From Larimichthys crocea (lineage: Eukaryota > Chordata > Actinopteri > Sciaenidae): a stretch of DNA of 64,000 nucleotides. The stretch spans positions 1 through 64,000 of the forward strand of contig NC_040020.1 of assembly GCF_000972845.2 (NCBI RefSeq). Reading direction: 5' to 3'. The position numbers and the translations under genes are program-made. Of the stretch, positions 47,064-59,200 are shown piece by piece. The notes under the pieces are model-generated. The model saw nothing but the letters and a program-made list of their open reading frames with translations. It made no database searches and was not told the DNA's origin. Within the stretch, counting starts at the first letter, position 1. Each line of letters begins with the position of its first letter.

Positions 47064-50000
47064 GTAAGAAGATAGAGAGAGAGGCTGGGGGGGGATTTTA
47101 TTTTGAAATCTGAAATTTTCTCACCTATGCACACACACACACATGCACATGCACATACACACACCTGTCTGGCAGCACTGAATTCTGGGTGTGTAATGTG
47201 GAGCTGACACCGTGAGACGTCAGGATTTCTGGGTTCATCCTGAGTGCTGCATGGCGCCTGAGGCAGCAGGAGGAGGATGGCTTATATATTTATATATATA
47301 TATATTTATATATGTGAGTGTGTGTGTGTGTGTGCTGCAGAACACCTTTGCCTGTGTGTGTGTGTGTGTCCTTTCCATTGGTATTCCTCTGAGGCTCTGA
47401 CTGCAGCAGCAGTGTGTGTGTGTGTGTTACCTGACGGAGGGCGACATGTTTAAGGTGATTACGGCAAACTCACTCCTGAAATAGTGGTTGCCATGACCGT
47501 GGGACATCCCTCCCCTCCCCTCCTCTTCCTCTTCCTCCCTTCCTCCTCTTGGCGCCATGGTTACCGCCATCATCCCCCCCCGTTACGTTGCCGGGGCGGT
47601 GACGGACGAGTCAAATGACCTTTTTTTTTTTTTTTTAAGAAAAAGTACAACGCCGACTTGTTGTTGCACCTGCTCAAAATGTCCGACACGCCGCCAGAGA
47701 TTCATCTCCCGTCTCCACATGGCGACACTTGTCACCTACGCCCACGCCACCATCACCATCACCATCACCACCACTTCGAGCATCTAAATCCACGCTGTCT
47801 CCGTGGAGACGTGCACCATCGCTCCTCTTCCTCTCACCTTCAATGGAGAGTGCTGCTCACAAGCCCCCCATGTGAGGAGTGTGTGTCCTGTTTATACACA
47901 CTCTGTGTGTGTGTGTGTGTGTGTGTGTTGTTGCTCTGGCGCTTTGCCAACACACACACGGGGATGCCCCCGCATTGAAATGACCGCTCAGATAAAGACC
48001 CCCTCCTCCTCTTCCCTTCCCGCCGGCCGGACCGGCCGCTCGGCCCTCTCTGCGCCTCCTATAGATCTGCGTTGTAACTATGTGCTTTCCAAGTCTGCCT
48101 CCCTGCTCCGGCTCCTGATTGGTCGAAGCAGGAGGTGGTGTGTAATGTATACACGGGGAGGTGGAGGAAGGAAGGGAAGGGAAGGAAGGTGGGGTCTACT
48201 CGCTGAGGTGAGGAAAGGTAGCGGTAGTGGAGGGGAGATTATGCACATGCTGACTGTACATGTTTAGTTTGGTGGTGGTGGTGGTGGTGGTTCAACCTGA
48301 GCGTGCTCCTCGCTGTGCGGCTACACCTCCTCCTCCATCTCTTTCTCCTCCGTCTGAATGAGAGGAGGGGTCGTCTTAATGAGAAAATGCAAATGGGGGA
48401 GAAGAAAAGAGCTCCGCGGGGGAGCGAGGAGAGACAGACGAGGCGGAGATGAAGGGTTTCCTGATGGTGCTGAGTGACCTTACATCTGCATACCTGTAGA
48501 CACAGATGGGTGGAGGTGGAGGTGGAGGTGTAGACGGAGTAAAACGTTCTGCAGGGTCGACTCGGAGGCCTCAGATCAGTTCTTGATGATCCAGCAGCCG
48601 CAACCTCTCGCCCCTCTTATGTCCTTGGACCTTGCCACCTTAGAGCAGGCACGGCATGAGCTTCCTGTTCTTGTGACATCACACACACACACACACACAC
48701 ACACGGTATATGTGAAAGTGAAAATAGACGATGACGTATGAATGAATTAGTCACCGACTGGAAGTGAAGACACAGAAGATGGAAGTCTGCGAACAGACGA
48801 TAACGAAATCTTCAGATTTGAAGAACCGGAATCACAAATTGTTAAAAACTGCTGTTCGTTTTCTCGTTAGTGGATCATAGAAAGTTTACCTGCAGTATTA
48901 AATATGCAAATATGAGGTTTGTCTCTTTAAATCATCTCGTTCATACACCTGCAGATCTGATCCACGATCACACCGGCCGTCTTTCCGTCAACGTATTTTT
49001 AAAGAACAGCAACAGAAACGTTTGATGGCCTGGCTCTCCATCAGCTCGTCTACAACTATTCCTCTGCCTAGTAACGGTTGCTAAGCTATGATTGGATAAT
49101 CAGGGGAGGAGTTTCGTAAAAGGTCGACAACCACCTACAAATAAAATTCGTAATCATATTGGAGCATTTAATCAGACTTTATCTTGCACATGGCAAGCGG
49201 CAACCTCAATGGCCGTGAAGTGGAGCCAAAAAACTGCAGTTCCTCTAACGTCCACTTGATAAAAAATGAAAAGTGTCAATGTGTTCTACATGTGTGGTTC
49301 CCAACCTGAACTCAGGTAACCCTTCAACACAACTTTATGAAATAAAGAGAGTCAGTCCCCATACGTAAACGTACAGATACTTCAGGATATTCAAAGTATT
49401 TGACAGCATCTCTAGTTTGGAGCGTTCTACGTGTACGTTATATTTAGAGTGTTTCCATCACCGTACCTCGTCGTCAAACAGCGCCCTCTCCAAAGTTGTC
49501 ACTGACGAAATACTTAATTTTGCCTTCAATTGAATTTGAACTGCAGTTCCTCTAACGTCCACTTGAGGCTGGCTCCAGAAGTGAGTCAGTCTCCATAAGT
49601 CCCCATGTCCAAATGTCCAACTTCACAGCAGAAATAAACATGTTTACAGCCTGGTACAAAAAACAGTTTTGGTCTCTGTAGCTAATTTCCCCGTTCATGA
49701 CGACTGTACTGAGGGTGAATTTATATACAACTCACCTGTTCACATTATATTAAGGCTTAAAGTTATGCAGGATTAAGAGCGTGGACGCTTTGATTGACAG
49801 GTGGGTTCACCGATGAACCACGTTTTTGCTCATTTTTAGAGGCTGGACTGACGAGATCGAGGCAACCTGAGCTTCACGGCTCCGTCTGAAATGAGTCTAT
49901 CCCGACCCAACACATTTGTGACGACCCGTCGTGCTGTTAAAGCTGATTGTTTTGGTTTTACGACGCGTTTGTTTTCTTTTACCTATATTATTTTTTTAAA

Positions 50001-52869
50001 AAGCCTAAAAACTTTGAGGATGAAGCTGTTTGAGCTTTTCAGTCACGTGGCTTAATTTCAGTTTTACACATTCTGGGTTATTTCGTTAACGTTAGCGTCG
50101 CGTTTTATTCGCAAATTAAAAAACACACATCTGGAAACATAAACTCACTCATGAATCAGCGTCTTTCTCGCTCTTTTTCCTGCAGTATTTGCTGATGATG
50201 AAGGTCTTTCTCGGGACGTTTTTACCTTTAAATGGACACAGGTTTGAAACAACAGAACAGAAATTTTATCTGCATGAATCACACGTTTAACTCGAGATTA
50301 AACCTGTTTGTCACTGCACAGACGTGGATTATCAGATGATTTCAATGGGGGAACGGACAGAGCAATGCTTCAGTTTCCAGGAGTTTCTGAATCTACGAAG
50401 AGAGTTCAGGCTCTTTAAAGAGTTAAGTCTGGACCGCCTCCAGGTCCCGATCATGTTGTCTACTTTAAATGTTCAACACATTTCAGGCTTTGTGGGATCT
50501 GTTCCAGCTTTTATAAGCCGAGAGGTGTGTGCACATAACCTCGCTAACGTGGAGTAACAGAGGTGATTGTGATACTTTGGCGTTGTCGGCGTTTAGAGAA
50601 GCAAATTTCTTCTTCTGTATGAAAAACGTCACATAACGTTGAAGCTTCAAATTGAAGATTGTGCATCAGTCTCCACGCCGATTTCACGCTTTGACCTTTA
50701 ATGTTACGTGACTGTCTCGCCGGCTAAAGCAACAAAACGAGCTCTTTAGAGCCGTCACAACGAATCAGTCCAGGAGGTTTCACGAGACAGGTTCTTCGAG
50801 CTCGGTATATTTATTGTCTGCAGACTTCTTTTCCCTCCGTGTGTCGGTATGTTTCCACGTTGTGCCGTGCTGCTGACTGTAGCTCCTCATCAAAGAGGCC
50901 GAGTCTCGTATTTTTCGGGAGTTGGGGGTGTTACGAGGACACGCGAGGAGGTTTCTAAAGAGGAAGCATTTCACGGCATCAAAAAGTAGAAAGCGCGGCG
51001 GATGTCCTCCTTTCACGTTCAATCGACTGTGATCCAAGCTGAGGGAGCTTCATTGATGTAATCTCGCCCTCCCTCCCTCCCTGAAGCCTTTCCTGCTGCA
51101 GCAAACTTCATTTTGTTCCCCTTCGTTTGACACAAATAAACTCACCTGCAACACGTGCCTTCATTATCAGTTAATTACCTGACGGTTAATCTGATTGTTT
51201 GAGTCATTGTTTGGATTATAAAGTAGCAGAAACACTGACGATCAAGTCAGTTCATTTGTGTCCGATGAGTGGTGCGCTTTGAGCTAGATCATTGTTGGTG
51301 GTTGGGTTGCGTTCCAAAGTTAGGTGGCCTATGTAGTTACTCCAGCAAGTTCTGGGTCTAGGTTCTGGTCTCCTCGCAGTTGGACGTACCCGGAAAAACC
51401 TCCAAAAGAAAGGCGCCGAGGGGGCATCAGACACCTGAACCTCCTCAGCTGGCTCACCATCATCGTCGGGTCAGAATATCCAAACTTGTTACATCTCGTG
51501 AGGCGAACGTTAACATCTCTAAAAGAATTCATGTCAATCCGTCTGATAGTTGTTGAGATATTTCAGTCGGGAGTCGACCGAGCCGCTCAGTGAAGTTTGC
51601 ATTTACACTCTTTGATGTGGGTTTTTTGCGACTCCCTCCGGAAACTCTGAGTGGGATTACACAGAGCTTCACTAGTCTGTTTTTATTCCACGAAATAATA
51701 TCCATCACGAACACGTCACACCTTTGAGGATACCTGGTCTTTAGTTACTCCTGAATAAATACTATCGTCTGGGGAAAAGGCTCGAAACAACCATTAGATA
51801 TCTGGAAGTTTGATGTGATGAATTAAATATACAGCAGAGAAACAAACGTTTCACCCATGACACCAAATCAGCCGTTCCAGACAATTAAAGGTCCAGTGTG
51901 TCAGAATTAAGAGGCAGATTATCCACAAAGACTGTATAAAACATGGACTTAGTCGTTCTGAAGCTTAGTCTGGTCATCTCCGCAACTGAATGACGCCTGG
52001 TTGCTCAAACAAACCACCTGTAACAACACCCACCTGTCAGTCAAAGCGTCCACGCTCTTAATCCTGCATGACTTTAAGCCTTAATATAATGTGAACAGGT
52101 GAGTTGTATATAAATTCACCCTCAGTACAGTTGTCATGAACGGGGAAATTAGCTACAGAGACCAAAACTGTTTTTTGTACCAGGCTGTAAACATGTTTAT
52201 TTCTGCTGTGAAGCTGGACATTTGGACATGGGGACTTATGGAGACTGACTCACTTCTTTTGTGACGATTATCCAATCATAGCTTAGCAACCGTTACTAGG
52301 CAGAGGAATAGTTGTGTCCCAATATGATTAGCTTTTACTAAACCCCTCCCCTGAACAGCAATGGTCCAATCATAGCTTAGCAACCGTAACTAGGCAAAGA
52401 AAAACAGATTAATGAGTTTTAGTAACGCTAATAGAGAGCTAGGCTAGGTCTTTATGCTAAGCTAAGCTAAGCTAAGCTGGGAGTGGTTTCGACCTCCCTT
52501 GTCTAACTGTTGCTTTAACCATAAACACAGCATCAGCTGTGTTGCCGTGGTTACTCGCATCCCCAACAGAGGCTCCAACACCAATTTTAGGGGAGTGATT
52601 AAAACCGTTAACCGCCGGGGACGACCCGTTAGGCTGAACCAGCCAATCAGAAGCGAGTATCCCTCCTCACTCCACCTCACCTTGGGTAAAATGTGTTGGC
52701 GCCATCGGGGGGAGACGTTCATTCATATGAAAGTGTTGCAGCTTCAACGCGCGCGCGAGAGAGAGGCCGCCATTTTATAAATGAGAATCGATATACACAC
52801 AAACAGAGAGACTTTCATAGACTTGTGAGGACCAAAGGTCTCCATAGAGATCTATGAAGCATGTCCTGC

Positions 52870-52917
<48 letters not shown>

Positions 52918-53205
52918 GATGCGGCAGATTTTCGAGCTCTTGTCTTCACCTTCCTCATCACATGGTTCACACAGTGTGTGGTTGCCAAGACAACAGGTAG
53001 TGGAGTGGATAGGGTCCCCCGGGGATTGGTTTGTGTGTGTGTGTGTGTGTGTGTGTGATAGAGAGAGGTGGGGTTATCATTGTGTATTCTGTACTCGCTC
53101 TCTCCTCCACCCTCCCTCCTGCTGCAGATAGATCCAGCTCTGAAACAGCACGACCAGTGAAGCGTGCAGCCGAGCATTACCATGCTGACTGTAGGACTGA
53201 CTGAT

Positions 53206-53246
<41 letters not shown>

Positions 53247-56200
53247 ATGTAGACTGTGTGTGCATGGGTTTGTTAATGCGGGCATGAGGATGTGGTCCAA
53301 GGTGACTCCTCCTGAGAAAAATGGACAGTCTTCATCAGTAATTATAAAGGATTAGAGAGAGAGGGCGCGGAGGCAGGAGAAAGGTCATTAAATCAGCTGA
53401 TTTAATCGATTAGCTCAGCAAAAAAAAAAAAAAAAAATCATCAATTTATCGCCGTTTATTAAGCAAACACACTAAATATTAAAGCAGAGGGATGTTTGCT
53501 TCCACATATTTACACTGTAAAAACAGCCGGATTCGGATTCGGATTGGTTGCTGAGCCCGGTTCTGTCGCCTGCTAACGGCAGATTCAGTTAGCAATTAGC
53601 TACTTTAGCAAGTGGTTAGGCTAAAGCTATCTGTAGCACAGCTAGCGCTATGGTCTAGCGTCTACACATGGGCAGGGTCGGACATTGGACCACCGAACAC
53701 AACCTCCAAAACCAGCGGCCCCCACTCTGGCAGAGAATACAGTAGCCTACCGAGGTGTTTCTTTTATTTTTTTGCTGAGTCAGTTTGGTTAGCTACAGGG
53801 CTAATCAAGAACAGTTAGCGGTTCGCTACTTAGCAGTCTTTCTGTAAAGTCTGTAAATCACCTCGGTAGTGTAACATTATTCCCTGTTGGTCCTACTTTA
53901 GCGTCTACACCTTGGACCGAACACAACCTCCAAAACCAGCGGTCACCACTCTGGCAGAGAATACAGTAGCCTACCGAGGTGTTTATTTTTATTTTTTTGC
54001 TGAGTCAGTTCGGTTAGCTAGAGGGCTAACCAAGAACAGCAGCAGTTATTTAGCGGTTAGCTACTTTAGCAAGGGGTTAGGCTAAAGCTATCTGTAGCAC
54101 AGCTAGCGCTATGGTCTAGCGTCTACACATGGGCAGGGTCGGACATTGGACCACCGAACACAACCTCCAAAACCAGCGGCCCCCACTCTGGCAGAGAATA
54201 CAGTAGCCTACCGAGGTGTTTATTTATTTTTTTGCTGAGTCAGTTTGGTTAGCTAGAGGGCTAAACAATTAGCGGTTAGCTACTTTAGCAAGTGGTTAGG
54301 CTAAAGCTATCTGTAGCACAGCTAGGGCTATGGTCTAGCATAACATCTTGGACCGAACACAACTTTCAAAACTAGCGGTCACCACTCTATCCACTTATCG
54401 AGGTAGTTTTCCTGCTGAGTCAGTTCAGTTAGCTCCACGGCTAACTGAGCTAACCACAGTTAGTTAACTACTTATCAATGTTTCCATCATAAAGTCTGTA
54501 AATCGCCTCAGTTCTGTTGCCTGCTAACGGCAAATTCAGTCAACAACTAACTTCCAAAACTAGTTAGTTGTTAACTGAATACAGTAGCCTACCGAGGTGT
54601 TTATTTTTTTTAACCTCCAAAACCAGGAGTTTCATGTTGCTGTAAACTGAATATATTTGACTGACAAGTTCATAACTGTTACTTTTAGCCATGCTAAACG
54701 CACAGGTGTATGGATGGTTGTGACAGACATTCGTGCTCCCCAGAAGATGAACCCCAACTCCACAGTGAGTCAGACTGTAGCCAGTTGTTGGCCCTGCTTG
54801 GTTTATTTCGTGTACCCTAGCTTTTAAATTTGTGTCTGGCTCTCTGCAAAACAGAGACACCAAGAACCGACCTCATTGCAAAGTCTTAAGACCCAAATTC
54901 TGAACAAAAATACCAACAACTCGTCTTGTGTGGCCTCATCTGAATGATCCGTCAACCCGTGCACCGTGAAAATTTCAATCTGTGGTCGTGCTGCCATCAA
55001 ACAGAGTCAAAACGTCTAATGTATCCACGTGTGTTTGTGTAGATGTGCGGGCCCAGTTGGTGGAGCAGCAGCGATGTCTGGAGCAGCAGACTGAGATGCG
55101 AGTCCAGCTGCTTCAGGACCTGCAGGACTTCTTCAGGAAGAAGGCCGAGATCGAGACGGAATATTCCCGAAACCTGGAGAAGCTCGCCGAGAGATTCATG
55201 GCCAAAACACGCAGCACGAAAGACCATCAGCAATACAAGTGAGTCAAAGCGTCCACGCTCTTAACCCTGCATAACTTTAAGCCTTAATATAATGTGAACA
55301 GGTGAGTTGTATATAAATTCACCCTCAGTACAGTTGTCATGAACGGGGAAATTAGCTACAGAGACCAAAACTGTTTTTTGTACCAGGCTGTAAACATGTT
55401 TATTTCTGCTGTGAAGTTGGACATTTGGACATGGGGACTTATGGAGACTGACTCACTTCTGTAGCCAGCCTCAGGTGGACGTTAGAGGAACTGCAGCTTT
55501 TAGCACTTGTTGTTAAGTTGTTTTAGCTCACTGTTAGCTTTTTCTAACTTGGTGTTAGCTTGTTTTAGCTCATTGTTAGCTTGTTTTAGCTCATTGTTAG
55601 CTTGTTTTAGCTTGGTGTCATCGTGATTTAGCCTATTGTTAGCTAATAGAGAGCTAGGCTAGCTGACCCCCCCTATTTCCAGTCTTTATGCTAGGCTAAG
55701 ATAACAACCTCCAGACTTTAAGTTGTTTTAGCTCATTGTTAGCTTGGTGTTAGCTTGTTTTAGCTCTGTGTTATCGTGATTTAGCCTATTGTTAGCTAAT
55801 AGAGAGCTAGGCTAGCTGATTCCCCCTTATTTCCAATCTTTATGCTAAGCTAAGCTAACAACCACCAGACCTGGGAGTGGTTTCGACCTTCTACTCACTT
55901 CTGGAGCCAGCCTCAAGTGGACGTTTGAGGAACTGCAGGTTTTAGCACTTCCACATTGGCTTCATTTTCCAGCCACAGAAGTTGCTGCTTGATTCTCTTG
56001 TTTTAGCTCACTGTTAGCTTGTTTTAGCTTGGTGTTAGCTTGTTTTAGCTTGGTGTTAGCTTGATTTAGCGCATTGTTAGCTTGTTTTAGCTTGGTGTTA
56101 GCTTGTTTTTGTTTATTGTTAGCTTGTTTTAGCTTGGTGTTATCATGATTTAGCCTATTGTTAGCTAATAGAGAGCTAAGCTAGCTGATTCCCCCCTATT

Positions 56201-59200
56201 TCCAGTCTATATGCTAAGCTAAGCTAAGCTAACAAGGTTTCGACCTTCTACTCACTTCTGGAGCCAGCCTCAAGTGGACGACAAGAGGAACTGCAGTTTT
56301 TAGGTTGGGACGGCTTAAATTGTTAATATTTGATCTCTTAAAGCTTCTTTGAAAAAATCAGATTATTAATGTGAAATTTAATTAACAAATTAATTAGTCG
56401 GCTTTATTATAGACTGGGGAGTATGTGCAGTAATTAAAATGAGCTCCACCTTTAGCAGCTGTAACATGAAAGTGAACACATCAATTATAATCCAAAGTTA
56501 TATAATATTTATACTCTGTCATCCTGCATAAGGAGTACTTTTACTTTGGGTATTCTTACACTGTAGTATTTCTACTTTTAGTCGTCATAGACGTGATTTG
56601 AAGAGTCTCTTGTGTCTCCTCCAGGAAGGACCAGAACCTTCTCTCTCCGGTGAACTGCTGGTACTTGCTGTTAAACCAGGTCGGTTGCGTGTTCGAAACA
56701 ATTTGACAATATGAAATATAAAAAACATCCGAGATTATTCCTCCACCTTACCTACTCTCTTTTTTAAAAATGTTTTTCCAGGTGAGGAGGGAGAGTAAAG
56801 ACCACGCCACCCTCAGCGACCTCTACCTGAACAACGTCATTACCCGCCTCACGCACATCAGCGAGGACTCGGCTCGCCTGCTGAAGAGGGTGAGCTGATG
56901 TTCAATGTTACTACTAGAAATAATCATCCGCCACTCGAAATAGTCCCCAACAAATGCACAATTAACAAAAACAATCAGACTGGACAGATTATTTTTCTTC
57001 TTGCTTACGTACACGTGAAAATGAATCCTGTTACGTTAACGGCGATCAGGAGAGTGCTCCGGTCTACAGGATGGAAGAGCTTCAGACTTGGTAATAAAAC
57101 GTGTTTAAGGGGACGTTTTATTGGCTATAAAAGCAAACTTTCTACTGTAAATCGATATAAACGTTCCAGTCGAGGTCCGCCCTTTCTCTCCCGTCTGTGT
57201 CCGCCTTTAAATCTGTCGCGGTCTCCGGTAATAGATTGTGAAGTGAAGCATGCACAGAGAGGGAGGAAAGCTAAATGGAATAAAGCCTCCAATTTTCTTA
57301 ACGTGTACGAAATAAAACGAGTCTTTAAATCATTAATATGTAAAAAGCTGCAGCAGTGATTCATCACGGATCAGAGAGGAAATTATGTTTTTGATAATGC
57401 TGACATCATCAGAGGTGGAAGAAGTGTTAATAGGACACTGTAAAAAAACACTTCAATATGAGTCCTGCACTGTAAAAATACTGAAGTATGAACATGTATT
57501 TAAAGTACTCATGAGGCATGAAACGCTGTTTTATGATCATTGATATATGATCATTTAAAACATACGATCAATTCTTCTTGTCTTTATTTTAAATTAACTT
57601 TATTCAAATGTTCCCGACACGTCTACAAAACAAATCGGTGCTGGATTAGTTAGAAAAACGTCAAAACGTCGCCTTGCTCATCTGCTGCCGAACCAAATTT
57701 ATTCCGTAAAACTTTAGGTGACTTTGTCAGAACAAAACAGAGAGAAATGTTTGAATGTTTTTTAGTTTTTTTTTAACAAAATATCTACAGCTTGTAGCTT
57801 ACAGGGGGTTTCTCTATTTGTGTTCAATGTAACCGCTGTGAAATGATCAGGAAATAACTTTTTATTTCTCAGATTTAACAAATTTATCGAGGCCGGCGCT
57901 CGCTCACTCTCTTTCGCTGTCTTAGTCGCTCAACCACTGCAGCAAAACCATCGGAAACAAACCAGATCAAACTTCTTTGTGTCTCTGCTTTTCAGCGTAC
58001 ATTTCAGTCAGACTCATTGTTTTTACAGAAGGTTGTTGCGTTTTTTGGCACTCGCCTTTTAAAGTATCAAAAGTAAAAGTACTCGTCATACAGAGTGTCT
58101 ACTACGCGGTTAAGCGGCACTTTAATGTTACTGTTGGTCGAGATGGAGCTGGTGTTAACTACTTCATGCACTTTTGGTGCTTTAATCTGTAAAATCAGAT
58201 CAACCATCCATCTTCTTCCTCTTATCCGGAGTCGGGTCACGTATCCCGAGGCGTTTCCAGGCTAATTAGGCTTATATAGTCCCTCCAGTGGGTTCTGGGT
58301 CTGCCCTAGGGTCTCCAAGAACACCTCCAAAGGAAGGTGCCCAGGAGGCACCTGATTAGATGTTGAACCACCTCAGCTGGCTCCTTTCAGCTCTCTGACC
58401 TCCCTCGCCCAGCGGAGGAAGCTCATTCCGGCTGCTCGTATCCGCGATCTCCTTCTTTGGGTCACTACTCAAAGCTCACGGTCGATCGGTGAGGGTTGGA
58501 ACGTCTTAAATAAATGCTGTGAAGTTAAAAGCACAATATTCCTCTCTGAGATCTTGTGAAGAATAAAGCAGCATGGAATAAATATTAATGTCTCATTTCT
58601 GTACATAAGTACTTAAAGTAAATGTACTCTGTTAGTTTCCAGCTGGGACTTCCTCCTGCAGAACTCGAGGCTTCTTGAAGAGTTGACTCTAATGAAAAGT
58701 AAAAGTCAGAACTCCCCTGAGGTCCGTTGGGCCGCCTCGCACACGCTCTTCCCCGCCTCCGACTTTAGCTCGCCGTCTTCATAATTAATCTCTCGTCTTT
58801 TATTCATGCTAACTAAAGTGCGGCGGCTGGCGGTGGCTCCCGAGCAGCGAGCCCTCCGTCCGTCACGTCGTCAGAATCTCTGATTGACGGCCTGGCGTGG
58901 CCATGACAACGCTGACAGCCGGCCCCCGTGGCCATGGCGACGGGGCTCAGCTGATCTTTTCTCAGCGGGCGCCATGGGAACGGGACTCATCCATCCTGGG
59001 ATTCCACAGTCATTTAGCATAATGTAATATTAATGTGGCGCCGCGCTGCCATATCGCTCCCTCCTCAAACCGGAGGGGCTGTTTAATGCATGAGGCAGGC
59101 GAGCTCGGCTCGGTTCATTTGTTTGTGTGTGGTCATTTATTTATTTTTCTGGTTCTGTTGGAAGAAGAACTCAAATCTGAGTTCCAGCTCTTTGTTTCGC

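Larger units (their letters stand above)
47064..55042 (+). other. srgap1: srgap1 intron 1 (about 8.0 kb)
   Basis: Bounded by GTAAGA and TTTGTGTAG. Holds GT/CA runs, two element A copies, a LINE fragment and two tandem-repeat blocks, listed separately. No coding sequence was found in it. Confidence 0.85.

Noticed and set aside
52815..53300. 161-codon minus-strand frame with His-Thr repeats
   Set aside because: Built from three TG/CA microsatellites.
56898..57359. 153-codon plus-strand frame in srgap1 intron 4
   Set aside because: No recognisable domain, no splice context, and AT-rich codon use. It begins just after a proven exon donor.
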